Positions 51,048-59,908 of a stretch of DNA of 64,000 nt are shown one piece after another; within the stretch, counting starts at the first letter, position 1, and each line of letters begins with the position of its first letter. The position numbers and the translations under genes were made by a program. The notes beneath the pieces were generated by a model that was given only the letters and a program-made list of their open reading frames with translations, had not been told where the DNA came from and searched no databases. Source of the stretch: Deltaproteobacteria bacterium (GTDB taxonomy: Bacteria > Desulfobacterota > Desulfobacteria > Desulfobacterales > B30-G6); the NCBI GenBank assembly GCA_022340465.1, contig JAJDNW010000022.1, positions 61,144 to 125,143 on the forward strand, written 5' to 3'.

Positions 51048-52829
51048 ATGGCAAAAGAGAAAAATGTTCTGCTCGTTTATCCCGAAGTGCCTAAAAACAC
51101 CTATTGGAGCTTTCAATACGCCCTGCAGTTCACCGGAAAGAAGAGTGCCATGCCCCCCCTTGGGCTGATTACCATTGCGGCCTATTTTCCCGCTCACTAC
51201 CGGCTCAAGCTGGTGGATCTCAACATCGAACCCCTGAAAGAGGCCGATATCCTGTGGGCCGATCAGGTGTATGTTTCGGCCATGATTGTCCAGAAGGCTT
51301 CCTTCGCCAGGGTCGTGGAGACGTGTAACCGCCTGAATACAACGGTGGTGGCGGGCGGTCCCTACCCCACCTCCAGCCACGAAGAGATCGAAGGCGTGGA
51401 TTGCTTCGTGCTGGGGGAGGTGGAAAACTGTCTGCCCGATATCATCGCCGCCCTGGAAACGGGTAGGGCGAAACGGGTTTATCCGCCGGCGGGCAGGCCC
51501 TCCATGAAAACGGCAAAGGTGCCCAGATTCGATCTGCTGAAGCTGAAGGCCTATGCTTCCATGGCCATTCAATACTCCCGCGGCTGCCCTTTCAAGTGTG
51601 AATTCTGTGACATTTGGAAAGTTTACGGTAACCGTCCGCGCCTTAAGTCACCCTCGGGTGTTCTATCCGAACTGGACACGCTGTACGCATCGGGCTGGCG
51701 CGGCCCCGTGTTCATCGTGGACGACAATTTCATCGGCAACCGCAAAAAGGTTCGCGATGAACTGCTGCCGGCGCTTTTTACGTGGCAGCGTTCACACGGA
51801 TTTGCCTTCCGCTTTTTCACCGAAGCGAGCATCAACATGGCCACTGACCCCGAACTGTTGGAGGCCATGCGGGCCGCCGGGTTCGATGAGGTGTTCATAG
51901 GCATCGAAACCCCTTCGCGGGAAGGTCTGGCCGAAACCGGCAAAAAGCAGAACCTGAAGACGGATATGGCCGAGGCCGTGGAGACCATCCAGCGTCACGG
52001 CATGGAAGTCATGGCCGGTTTCATCGTCGGTTTCGACAGCGACACGGACGACATCTTCGACCGGCAGATCGAATTCATCCAGAAAACGGGCATCCCCCAG
52101 GCCATGGTTGGACTGCTGACCGCCCTCCCAGGGACGGAGCTCCATCGGCGGCTCTTGTCGCAGGGACGGCTGCTGAATGCCGCCGACGGCAACAACACCC
52201 ACTGTCATGCCATCAATTTCATCCCCCGCATGGATGAAAAAAAATTGAAAAACGGGTACCGGCGGATTCTGTCTACCATATACGACAAGCGCCTGAAAAA
52301 TTATTTTGAGCGCTGCAGCCGCCTCTTGGACAGAATCGGGGACACACCGCAGTTCGCCAGGAAGATCCGCTTCGACGAGATCAGGGGGTTGGCCGCGTCG
52401 CTTCCGCGCCAGCTGGTGTCGCCCTACGGCTTACAGTACCTCAAGTTTCTGGCGAGGAGCCTTGTCCGCAACCGTGTGGTTCTCAGCGAGGCGGTCAGGC
52501 TCGGCGTGATCGGTCACCACTTCCACACCATTACCAGCGAGATGATCGAGGCGGAGAAAGTGGCTTCCTACCTGGATGAAACCTATGCCCACCTGTGCGC
52601 CCGTTTGGAAACCTACTCCTCCTTGGCCAGGGGAAGCTACCAGGAAAAGCGCCGGGAAATCGTGCAGCTTCTGAGACATAAAAAGCGGGTGTTGAACCGT
52701 ATCCGGCAGAGGATCGACAGCCTCCACGTGGACTTCCGCCGGGATCTGGTCCGCAGATACAGGGACCTTTCGGAGCGGCTGCAGAGGCTCAGCGAACCGC
52801 TCGAGGCCGCCGTGGTTTTTACAGACTGA
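51048..52829 (+). CDS. B12-binding-domain radical SAM protein with DUF4070 (HpnP-like)
   Basis: 593 aa from the ATG at 51048 (AGGAG upstream; the open frame starts earlier). The N-terminal cobalamin-binding domain reads NVLLVYPEVPKNTYWSFQYAL, PPLGLITIAAYFP and LVDLNIEPL. The radical SAM centre is YSRGCPFKCEFCDI (CxxxCxxC), followed by DDNFIGNRKK and FIGIETPS. The C-terminal 200 residues include DUF4070. The overall plan and opening match the HpnP/HpnJ-like group, which includes the hopanoid C-2 methylase, but no hopanoid genes are near. The role is therefore open; a methyl transfer to a lipid or small molecule is plausible. Confidence 0.85.
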   Translation: MAKEKNVLLVYPEVPKNTYWSFQYALQFTGKKSAMPPLGLITIAAYFPAHYRLKLVDLNIEPLKEADILWADQVYVSAMIVQKASFARVVETCNRLNTTVVAGGPYPTSSHEEIEGVDCFVLGEVENCLPDIIAALETGRAKRVYPPAGRPSMKTAKVPRFDLLKLKAYASMAIQYSRGCPFKCEFCDIWKVYGNRPRLKSPSGVLSELDTLYASGWRGPVFIVDDNFIGNRKKVRDELLPALFTWQRSHGFAFRFFTEASINMATDPELLEAMRAAGFDEVFIGIETPSREGLAETGKKQNLKTDMAEAVETIQRHGMEVMAGFIVGFDSDTDDIFDRQIEFIQKTGIPQAMVGLLTALPGTELHRRLLSQGRLLNAADGNNTHCHAINFIPRMDEKKLKNGYRRILSTIYDKRLKNYFERCSRLLDRIGDTPQFARKIRFDEIRGLAASLPRQLVSPYGLQYLKFLARSLVRNRVVLSEAVRLGVIGHHFHTITSEMIEAEKVASYLDETYAHLCARLETYSSLARGSYQEKRREIVQLLRHKKRVLNRIRQRIDSLHVDFRRDLVRRYRDLSERLQRLSEPLEAAVVFTD

Positions 52830-52911
52830 TCGAAAAATCTTCAATCACAACGGGGTTCATCAACTGGAAAGGCTTACCCTATGCAACTCCGGGGTTCATT
52901 TCTCTCCTCCA

Positions 52912-52939
52912 TTGACTCCCCCGTGGAAAAGCGTATAAT
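52912..52939 (+). promoter_or_regulatory. Sigma-70-type promoter of the ABC-F gene
   Basis: TTGACT (52912-52917) and a perfect TATAAT (52934-52939) are 16 bp apart. The expected start is near 52946, giving a leader of about 95 nt. Confidence 0.7.
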
Positions 52940-52942
52940 TCC

Positions 52943-53040
52943 ATAACGGCTGTCATCTGTGAACACCCCCATCGTTTGCAAATGCCCGGGCAACCTTAGA
53001 TTGGATGGCAATGGCTCAAATAAGGAAAGACAGCCGTTAT
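52943..53040 (+). promoter_or_regulatory. ABC-F leader closed by a 12-bp long-range stem
   Basis: ATAACGGCTGTC (52943-52954) and GACAGCCGTTAT (53029-53040) are exact reverse complements. The right arm ends one base before the ATG at 53042, so pairing would place the start region in a stem. A short frame MPGQP (52982-52999) lies in the loop but lacks a ribosome site. Leader control is known for several ABC-F genes; here it is inference. Confidence 0.5.
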
Positions 53041-53041
53041 T

Positions 53042-54892
53042 ATGATCAACATCGAGAACTTACAAAAGAGTTTCGGCGGCCAGGTCCTCTTCGACGGCCT
53101 GGCCTTCAAGCTGAATGCCAGGGAACGGGTCGGGCTGGTGGGACGCAACGGTCACGGCAAGACGACCCTTTTCCGCATCATCACCGGCGAAGAGACCTAC
53201 GACGGCGGTTCGCTGACGATTCCTAAAAATTATCGTATCGGCATCGTCCGTCAGCAGCTCGATTTTTCCGCAGATACCGTCCTGAAGGAAGGCATGACGG
53301 GCCTTCCCGAGGCCGAAAGGGATCACCACTGGAAAGTCGAGAAGGTCCTGGCGGGGCTCGGTTTTTCCCAGGACGACATGCAACGCCGCCCGCACGAGTT
53401 TTCCGGCGGCTTTCAGGTGCGGTTGAACCTGGCCAAGGTCCTGGTTGCCGAGCCCGATCTCCTGCTCCTGGACGAACCCACCAATTACCTGGACATCACC
53501 TCGATCCGCTGGGTGGAGCGTTTTCTGATACGCTGGCCCCACGAGTTGATCCTGATTACCCACGACCGTGGTTTCATGGACAAAGTGGTCACCCACACCG
53601 TGGGCATCCATCGGCAAAAGGCAAGGAAAATCACCGGTGACACCCACAAATATTATTCCCAGATAGCCCAGGACGAGGAGATTTACGAAAAGACCCGTCT
53701 CAACGACGAGCGTCGCCAGAAGGAGATCCAGCAGTTCATCTCACGCTTCAGGGCCAAGGCGCGTCTCGCCAATCTGGTGCAGTCGCGCATCAAGACCTTG
53801 GAAAAGCTGGAGAAGAAAGAAAAACTGGCCAAAATCAACACGCTGGATTTTTCTTTCCGCAGCGAACCCTTCAGGGGCAAGCACATGCTTGCGGCGACGA
53901 ACGTGTCCTTTGCCTACGACGGGGGCGTTCCCCTTATCAGCGGTTTCAATCTGTCGGTCAATGCGGGGGACCGCATTTGCGTTATAGGCAAAAACGGTAA
54001 GGGTAAAACCACGCTTCTGAAATTGCTGGCAGGAAGCCTGCAACCCCGGGCCGGTGAGATTCAATACAACCCGTCCGTAGCAAGGGGATTTTTCGAGCAG
54101 ACCAACATCCAGACCCTCGATGATCGCCGCACGGTGGAGGAGGAGATTCTTTACGCGCACGAGGGGGTCGACCGGCAGGCCGCCCGCAACATCTGCGGTG
54201 CCATGCTGTTCGAAGGCGATGCGGCCCTGAAGAAAATCAGCGTTCTTTCCGGGGGGGAGAAAAGCCGGGTGCTCCTGGGGAAGATTCTGGTAACACCGCT
54301 GAATCTTCTTTTGCTGGACGAACCCACCAACCACCTGGACATGGATTCCTGCGATGCCCTGCTGGCGGCCATAGACAGCTTCGAGGGCGCCGTCATCATG
54401 GTGACCCACAGCGAAATGTTCCTGAACGCCCTGGCCGAGCGCCTGGTTGTTTTCCAGGATGACGGCATCACCCTGTTCGAGGGCGGCTACAATTATTTTT
54501 TGAGCAAAGGCGGGTGGGAGGGGGAGCGCCCGGAAAAGAAGCCGTCTGCGCAGGTTCCGGAAAAAGAAGAACCTGGGGATAAATTAAACAAAAAAGAGGC
54601 CCGTAAAAAGCGCTCCCAGCTGGTTGCCGAACGGGGCAGGGCGCTGAAGCCCATCAAGCAGAAGATCCGGCGTGCGGAAGACGCCATCGAGAAGCAGGAA
54701 AAGCGGCTTCAGTCTTCCAATCAGGAGATGGTGTCCGCAGCGGGCAACGGCGACGGCGAAAAGATTGCGGAGATCTCCAAGGAGATTCACGCCTGCAATG
54801 CCGCCATCGAAAGGCATTTTTCCGAACTGGAAGCGCTGCACGAAAAGAAAGATGAACTGGAGTCTAGGTATGCCGAGTTGCTGGCGGAATGA
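53042..54892 (+). CDS. ABC-F family ATPase (Uup/YheS-like translation factor)
   Basis: 616 aa soluble protein with two ATPase domains and no membrane part. Domain 1: GRNGHGKTT, SGGFQVRLNLAKVL, LLLLDEPTNYLDI. Domain 2: GKNGKGKTT, LSGGEKSRVLLGKIL, LLLLDEPTNHLDM. The linker between them is charged and helical (YEKTRLNDERRQKEIQQFISRF), and the C-terminal 110 residues form a Lys/Glu-rich coiled coil, as in Uup. ABC-F proteins bind the ribosome E site and relieve stalling, and some confer antibiotic resistance. The Uup-like layout favours housekeeping. It has its own promoter and structured leader. Confidence 0.92.
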   Translation: MINIENLQKSFGGQVLFDGLAFKLNARERVGLVGRNGHGKTTLFRIITGEETYDGGSLTIPKNYRIGIVRQQLDFSADTVLKEGMTGLPEAERDHHWKVEKVLAGLGFSQDDMQRRPHEFSGGFQVRLNLAKVLVAEPDLLLLDEPTNYLDITSIRWVERFLIRWPHELILITHDRGFMDKVVTHTVGIHRQKARKITGDTHKYYSQIAQDEEIYEKTRLNDERRQKEIQQFISRFRAKARLANLVQSRIKTLEKLEKKEKLAKINTLDFSFRSEPFRGKHMLAATNVSFAYDGGVPLISGFNLSVNAGDRICVIGKNGKGKTTLLKLLAGSLQPRAGEIQYNPSVARGFFEQTNIQTLDDRRTVEEEILYAHEGVDRQAARNICGAMLFEGDAALKKISVLSGGEKSRVLLGKILVTPLNLLLLDEPTNHLDMDSCDALLAAIDSFEGAVIMVTHSEMFLNALAERLVVFQDDGITLFEGGYNYFLSKGGWEGERPEKKPSAQVPEKEEPGDKLNKKEARKKRSQLVAERGRALKPIKQKIRRAEDAIEKQEKRLQSSNQEMVSAAGNGDGEKIAEISKEIHACNAAIERHFSELEALHEKKDELESRYAELLAE

Positions 54893-55071
54893 CAGCAAAA
54901 GGCAGCGCAATTATAGCGGTTGTCATATATATGTTCCGACGTTGTAAAAGGTGCCCAATGGGAAACGTAGTTTCGGAACGGTATGTTTTCAAACGCTATA
55001 GCGTCTATCTTTTGCTCTTATGGTTGGTTATGTAGCTGAGGGGTCGGGTGGAATAAAGATGATATGGTTGT

Positions 55072-55111
55072 TCGGTTCGGGCAAACCGGATGAACCGACG
55101 ACAGGTTTTTT
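55072..55111 (+). terminator. Possible terminator upstream of the YvlD-like gene
   Basis: TCGGTTC (55072-55078) pairs with GAACCGA (55092-55098), and six T residues follow at 55106-55111. The stem is short with a 13-nt loop, and the T-run runs straight into the ribosome site of the next gene. It may end the ABC-F transcript or act as an attenuator. Confidence 0.35.
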
Positions 55112-55123
55112 GGAGGTAACATT

Positions 55124-55519
55124 ATGTACGGTATCACCATCCGGTGGTTGACCCTCACGGTGTCGATCATCGTCACCGCTTATTTGGTCGACGGCATTCA
55201 GGTAAACGGGTTCTGGTCGGCTTTTTTTGCCGCGGCGGTTTTAGGAATCCTGAATGCCTTTTTTCGCCCCATCATCCTGATATTGACCCTGCCCATCAAT
55301 TTGTTGACCCTGGGCCTGTTCACCTTTGTCATCAACGCGTTGCTGCTGCTCATGGCTTCGGGAGTGATTTCCGGATTCCATGTGGCAGGCTTCTGGTCGG
55401 CTGTTTTCGGCGCCCTGTTGATCGGCCTGGTCAGCTGGCTGATCAACGGCTTCATCAACGGGCAGGGGCACGTGGAGTATATCGACCTGAAGCACAGGGG
55501 CGGCAACCGTTGGGAATGA
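55124..55519 (+). CDS. Phage-holin-4_2/YvlD-like small membrane protein
   Basis: 131 aa, ATG after TTTTGGAGGTAACA. Four hydrophobic segments with the pattern LVDGIQVNGFWSAFFAAAVLGILNAFFRPIILILTLPINLLTLGLFTFVINALLLLMAS, typical of the DUF360/phage_holin_4_2 family (YvlD). Members are small inner-membrane proteins linked to envelope stress in some bacteria; the role is unclear. The family name does not imply a prophage here; no phage genes surround it. Confidence 0.88.
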   Translation: MYGITIRWLTLTVSIIVTAYLVDGIQVNGFWSAFFAAAVLGILNAFFRPIILILTLPINLLTLGLFTFVINALLLLMASGVISGFHVAGFWSAVFGALLIGLVSWLINGFINGQGHVEYIDLKHRGGNRWE

Positions 55520-55627
55520 GGCGGGTTTGTTATTTGGGGCATGCGTTTTTCTGAAGAAAGGCATGGCGCCATCGTAACCATGCTGTGTATGCAACCTTGG
55601 ACTCATCACCCCGCGTGTCGTATTCAT

Positions 55628-56074
55628 ATGAAATATTTTAGGCTATGGCGCATCATCCTGTCCATTCTAGTGCTGGCCTATACCTTGCTGCCTTTCGATG
55701 TCCTGCCGGACATGGTAGTCGGCTGGGGCTGGCTGGACGACATTGCCATTATCTATCTGCTGTGGCACTATTTCTACAGGGGGGGGCGGGGGCGTTTCGG
55801 CACTTCTGACCGCGAAAGCGCAGATTCCGGGCAGTCCGGTGGCGAGGGCATTGCAGGGAAAGAGGGATCGGCCGTACCGAAAACCCCTTACGACATCCTC
55901 GACGTCCCCCGGGGGGCCTCCCCCGAAGAGATTCGCTTGGCCTACAAGAAGCTTGCCGGCAAGTACCACCCGGATAAGGTCGCCCACCTGGGAAAGGAGT
56001 TCCAGGAGTTGGCCGAAGAGCGCTTCAAAGAGATTCAGGCGGCCTATGAAAAACTCAAAACCGGTTTTGATTAG
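55628..56074 (+). CDS. Membrane-anchored DnaJ-domain protein (DUF1232-J fusion)
   Basis: 148 aa from the ATG at 55628, giving [28 protein letters not shown]; an earlier in-frame ATG at 55541 adds a poor leader. The N-terminal part matches the DUF1232/YkvA pattern ([22 protein letters not shown]) with two membrane segments. A 40-residue polar linker leads to a C-terminal J domain with [30 protein letters not shown], including the HPD motif. It should recruit DnaK to the membrane. Followed 22 nt later by the acyl-CoA dehydrogenase gene. Confidence 0.87.
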   Translation: MKYFRLWRIILSILVLAYTLLPFDVLPDMVVGWGWLDDIAIIYLLWHYFYRGGRGRFGTSDRESADSGQSGGEGIAGKEGSAVPKTPYDILDVPRGASPEEIRLAYKKLAGKYHPDKVAHLGKEFQELAEERFKEIQAAYEKLKTGFD

Positions 56075-56096
56075 ACCTGACAGTTAGGAATAGACC

Positions 56097-57338
56097 ATGA
56101 AGGATTCATCGAGGAAGGACACGCAAGAACAGGCCGCGTTTCGTGAACACTGTCAGCGGTTTTTAAAAATCGGCATCCCCAAACCGCCAGCCTTTCGGCT
56201 GCCCCAGTCGGCACTCGAAATCATGACCCGTGAACAGTTGGACTTTCTGGTCGTCTGGCAGAAAAAGGCCTATCAGGCAGGCCTTGTCGGGTGTGATTAT
56301 CCCGAGGAATACGGCGGCGGGGGGCGCACGGATTGTCAGCGGATCGCCAACGAGGAGATGTCAAAAGCGCCGGCCTATTTTTTCCCCAACATCGTCGGGC
56401 TGGGCATGGCCGGACCCGCCATCTACCACCACGGAACCGAGGTGCAGAAAAGAAGGTTCCTTCCCAAGATCCTTTCCGGGGAGGAAATCTGGTGCCAGGG
56501 ATTCAGCGAACCGGATGCGGGATCGGACCTGGCCAATGTCCAGACCTTCGGGGTGAAAGAGGGCGACAACTGGGTGGTCAACGGCCAAAAGATATGGACC
56601 TCCCTGGCCCAGTTCGCCCACTGGATGATTCTGCTGTGCCGGCATGACACGCACGAAAAGTACACCGGGCTGACTTATTTTCTGGCCCCCATGCAGCCGG
56701 TGTCTGAAAAAAGCGTGGACGTTCGGCCGCTGATCAAGATGACCGGAGAATCCGGGTTCAACGAAGTGTTTTTAAATGATCACATCGTGCCGGACGCGTA
56801 CCGGCTGGACGATGTCGGCAAAGGATGGCATGTGGCCATGACGACCCTGCTGCACGAGAGAGGCGCCGGCGGTCTGGTGACCCCCCGCTCGGCTGGATCC
56901 GGCGTTGAGCAATCGAAGGTGTCCCAAGACAGTCCTCAAAACCTGATCGGGCTGTCCCGAAAATGCGCATTAAACGGCCGCCGCACCTGCGACGATCCCC
57001 TCATTCGCGACCGCATCATGCAACTGATCATCCGCGAAAAGGGATTGGAACAGTGCGCCCGCCGCGCCCGGGTCAAAGGGCTTGTGGACAATGAATTGAG
57101 AATACCGCTGCAGGCCAAGGTCGTTTCGAGCGAACTGCTGCAGGATACGGGAGCCCTGGCAATGGATATCGAAGGCGCAGCGGGTTCTTATTACATCGCG
57201 GACGAAAATGCTCCGGAAAAGGGAAAGTGGCCGTTGCTGCACATGAACTCCTACGGCATGACCATTGCCGCCGGAACCAGTGAAATCCAACGAAATATTA
57301 TCGGGGAGCGCATCCTTGGGCTCCCGAAATCGAAATAG
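56097..57338 (+). CDS. Acyl-CoA dehydrogenase, pair 2, larger subunit
   Basis: 413 aa. FAD signatures WCQGFSEPDAGSDLANVQT and QKIWTSLAQ are clear, and the C-terminus is IAAGTSEIQRNIIGERILGLPKSK. The YEGT Glu is Ala, but LLHERG (E254) provides a Glu at the LxxER column seen in FadE-type enzymes. The family resembles the FadE subunits found in steroid and cyclic-acid degradation. The next gene encodes a second dehydrogenase 11 nt away, so a heteromer is likely. Substrate unknown. Confidence 0.87.
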   Translation: MKDSSRKDTQEQAAFREHCQRFLKIGIPKPPAFRLPQSALEIMTREQLDFLVVWQKKAYQAGLVGCDYPEEYGGGGRTDCQRIANEEMSKAPAYFFPNIVGLGMAGPAIYHHGTEVQKRRFLPKILSGEEIWCQGFSEPDAGSDLANVQTFGVKEGDNWVVNGQKIWTSLAQFAHWMILLCRHDTHEKYTGLTYFLAPMQPVSEKSVDVRPLIKMTGESGFNEVFLNDHIVPDAYRLDDVGKGWHVAMTTLLHERGAGGLVTPRSAGSGVEQSKVSQDSPQNLIGLSRKCALNGRRTCDDPLIRDRIMQLIIREKGLEQCARRARVKGLVDNELRIPLQAKVVSSELLQDTGALAMDIEGAAGSYYIADENAPEKGKWPLLHMNSYGMTIAAGTSEIQRNIIGERILGLPKSK

Positions 57339-57349
57339 GGAGAATTGGT

Positions 57350-58504
57350 GTGACGGCACAACCGGACAACTTCGGCTTCGGCACCGAGGAGCAGATGCTG
57401 AAAACCGAAGCGCGAAAATTTTTCAAGAACAACTGTGACGATTTGAAACTGATGGATCTCGTGGCCCAGGACCCCGACCCGCACCGACAACCGGCATGCC
57501 ACTGGGACCGGAAAGCCTGGAAGCAGATGGGCGAACTGGGATGGACCTCCCTGGCGGTGCCGGAAAGGGCCGGGGGAATCGGAATGCAGGCTGTCGGCGT
57601 GGCCGGTCTGGTGGAAGAAGCCGGCCGGGCGGCATTCCCATCCCCCCTTTTGACAAGCGTCAACGCGATCTATGTCCTTTCCTGCTGCCGATCGCCGGAG
57701 GCCGATGACATCCTGCGCAGCATCGCCGGCGGGAAAAGCGCCAGCCTGGGGATCATGGATCCAAACGGTTCCTGGAAAGGAACGACTGCCGGCTTTAAGG
57801 CAAGCGTGTCCGGAACCACGCTTCTAGATGGAACCAGCTGGTTTGTTCAGGATGCCCAAAAGGTCGATTTTTTCGTGGTCAAAGCCGCATTCGAAGAAGG
57901 GGCCGGACTCATCGCCGTTCCCAGAGAGGCCCAGGGTCTCGAGGTGGTGGCCGATTCCATCGTCGACCTGACCCGCGATCAGGCCCACATCGTGTTCCGA
58001 GGTGTGGAAATAGAACCGGAGTGGATCGTGGCCATGCCCGGAAAAGCGGATGCCGTCATCGAAATGGCGGAGCCGTTTATTTTCACCATGATTGCCGCAG
58101 ATATGTGCGGCGCCGGGGAGTGGCAGCTCAAAACCTGCGCTGAATACGCCAAAAGCCGGGTCCAGTTCGGCCGTCCCATCGGTTTTTTCCAGGCCGTCAA
58201 ACACCCCATCGTCAACATGATGATCATGATCGATGAAGCCCGGTCGCTGATGTACAACGCCGCCTGCGGGGCCGACCATGAACCGGAGCAATTTGCCGGC
58301 TACGCGCACATGGCCAAATCCTCGGCCGGCGACATGGCCCAATACTGTTCGGATCGTTGTATTCAACTGCACGGCGGTATGGGCTTTACCTGGGAAGCGA
58401 CCGCGCATCTGTATTTCAAACGCCAGCTGCACAACAAGGCCCTGTTCGGAGACGGCCGGTACCACCGCGCGCAACTGGCCGACATGATGATGGGCCGCAT
58501 GTAA
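57350..58504 (+). CDS. Acyl-CoA dehydrogenase, pair 2, smaller partner
   Basis: 384 aa, GTG start after AGGGAGAATTG. The fold is shown by WDRKAWKQMGELGWTSLAVPERAGGIGMQAVGVAGLVEEAGRAAFPSPLL and the C-terminal QLHGGMGFTWEATAHLYFKRQLHNKALFGDG. It lacks the usual FAD-binding TEPxAGSD motif (reads GKSASLGIMDPNGSW) and the YEGT motif, as partner subunits of FadE heteromers do. It is probably an inactive or FAD-sharing subunit for the upstream gene product. Confidence 0.86.
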   Translation: MTAQPDNFGFGTEEQMLKTEARKFFKNNCDDLKLMDLVAQDPDPHRQPACHWDRKAWKQMGELGWTSLAVPERAGGIGMQAVGVAGLVEEAGRAAFPSPLLTSVNAIYVLSCCRSPEADDILRSIAGGKSASLGIMDPNGSWKGTTAGFKASVSGTTLLDGTSWFVQDAQKVDFFVVKAAFEEGAGLIAVPREAQGLEVVADSIVDLTRDQAHIVFRGVEIEPEWIVAMPGKADAVIEMAEPFIFTMIAADMCGAGEWQLKTCAEYAKSRVQFGRPIGFFQAVKHPIVNMMIMIDEARSLMYNAACGADHEPEQFAGYAHMAKSSAGDMAQYCSDRCIQLHGGMGFTWEATAHLYFKRQLHNKALFGDGRYHRAQLADMMMGRM

Positions 58505-58767
58505 AAATCCCTAAATTCTAATTCGCCAAATTCTGAACAAATACCAAATTCAAATGTTCAAATACTAAAACGGCATACGGTGTACGGTATGCGGCGAGCC
58601 CCCTGTTAGCCCCTTACAAGTTCAATGAAAAAAAATAAAACCAATCACGAAAGCACGAAAGCGGAAACGCACGAAAATTTTCAAGGTCTTTTTCCTGTTT
58701 TTGTACTTTCTTGTTTTCTTAATAAATGATCTTTATCTTTTCCGGTTTATCCATGTCCTATTTTTTC
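58505..58767. other. Low-complexity intergenic stretch
   Basis: About 260 nt of repetitive wording (AAATTC, AAATAC, CACGAAAGC, GAAAAT) with no gene. It includes imperfect short tandem pieces such as ACGAAAGCACGAAAGC. Similar GAAAGC-type wording occurs in the hairpin at 10424-10472. Confidence 0.5.
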
Positions 58768-58821
58768 TTGACAGCGGCGCCGTAACTGTCCATAAATTAT
58801 ATTTAATTATATTTATAATCA
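58768..58821 (+). promoter_or_regulatory. Promoter and AT-rich imperfect dyad upstream of the GntR gene
   Basis: TTGACA (58768-58773) with CATAAA 17 bp downstream, followed by an AT-rich near-symmetric stretch over the expected start of transcription (58797-58821). The layout suits repression of the regulator gene by its own product. Confidence 0.45.
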
Positions 58822-58845
58822 ATTTTTCAAACGACAGGGCAGACG

Positions 58846-59538
58846 ATGAGCACAACACAGCGTGCAAAAAATAGAAAACCGATGAAACGCGGCTCCATCG
58901 ACACCATTTTCACACAGATAAAAACCATGATGTACAATCAGGAGCTCGCTCCCGGCCAGAAACTGATCTATCAGGATCTGGCGCATCGGCTGAATGTCAG
59001 TACCACCCCCATCCTGCAGGCCTTGCACCGACTGGAGAGCGCCAAACTGGTCCGCTATGAACAAAACAAGGGTTTTTTCGTTGGAGAGATTACCGAAACC
59101 GAGGCGCGCGAGCTCTATCAGGCCAGAGAAGCCCTGGAAATTTACCTGATTCCCATCCTTATGGAGAAACTGACCAAAAAACGCGTCCAGGAAATCAGGA
59201 ACTCCTTTCGGATACACAAAAACAGCACCGCCCCCAACGACCGGCGCAAACTCATGCTGACGGATGCGGAATTTCACCTGACCATCGCCAAGGCTTCCGA
59301 ACACAAGGTCATTGTCGATCTGCTCAGCACGATTATGGAGCGCATTTACATCAAGTATAAAGCCGAATACCTGGGCGAGGAGCGGATTAAGGGCGTACTC
59401 AAACATCACCGCGACATCCTCGAGAGTCTCGAGAAAAAAGACGTTGCAACGGCCATTCGGCGCACCCGAGACCACATCCAGTCGGGTATGAGCCACATGG
59501 TCGAAAGCCTTAAAAACAGGCATCTGGAGTCTTTGTAG
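58846..59538 (+). CDS. GntR-family regulator with FCD domain
   Basis: 230 aa. Winged HTH at about residues 14-80 (SIDTIFTQIKTMM, LIYQDLAHRLNVSTTPILQALHRLESAKLVRYEQNKGFFV). The FCD ligand domain follows (ELYQAREALEIYLIPILMEKL, DAEFHLTIAKASEHKVIVDLL, EHHxxIL-like KHHRDILESLEKKD) with His residues likely binding a metal and a small carboxylate. Members control acid-degradation operons. It is likely to control the downstream acyl-CoA genes and itself; AT-rich dyads occur at 58797-58821 and 59928-59946. Confidence 0.88.
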   Translation: MSTTQRAKNRKPMKRGSIDTIFTQIKTMMYNQELAPGQKLIYQDLAHRLNVSTTPILQALHRLESAKLVRYEQNKGFFVGEITETEARELYQAREALEIYLIPILMEKLTKKRVQEIRNSFRIHKNSTAPNDRRKLMLTDAEFHLTIAKASEHKVIVDLLSTIMERIYIKYKAEYLGEERIKGVLKHHRDILESLEKKDVATAIRRTRDHIQSGMSHMVESLKNRHLESL

Positions 59539-59908
59539 CGTTATAAAACCGCGCTATAGGACCCCGTCCGCCCGGGCGGGGGATCAATCCCATCATAGCC
59601 GCTACAACTGCAGGGCCGAACAGGCCGCTCTCTCCTTATACGGCTCCAGGATTCTCAAAACACAGGGTAAAGCCCTGGACGACAATGCGAAGAAAAGTTA
59701 TAGTGAAGGCGCTTCGCGGCTTGCCGCAGGGTATCGCTCGGTAGAACCGCGCCATCCAAATCGAAACAATCCGCTCATGATTTCGATTTGGATAGCGACA
59801 GGTTCGCAGAAGCTACAGGTGCAATTAATTGAAGGGTGGGGAGTTTTAGCTTTGCCCCCCGTCATTCCCGCGCATTATCCTTTCGTATCTTGAAATCGTG
59901 AAAAGATA
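59539..59908. other. Intergenic stretch with two palindromes, no gene
   Basis: Holds a GC-rich palindrome CCGCCCGGGCGG (59568-59579), which could end the GntR transcript but has no T-run, and the inverted repeat at 59754-59793. I saw no reading frame or RNA gene. Confidence 0.5.
59754..59793. repeat. 13-bp inverted repeat
   Basis: ATCCAAATCGAAA (59754-59766) and TTTCGATTTGGAT (59781-59793) are perfect complements with a 14-nt loop. It lies far from any start or stop, so neither terminator nor operator is obvious; it may be a small dispersed element. Confidence 0.6.

Noticed and set aside
55124..55519. Prophage holin
   Set aside because: The family name is misleading; the YvlD-type membrane protein stands alone with no lysin or other phage genes nearby.
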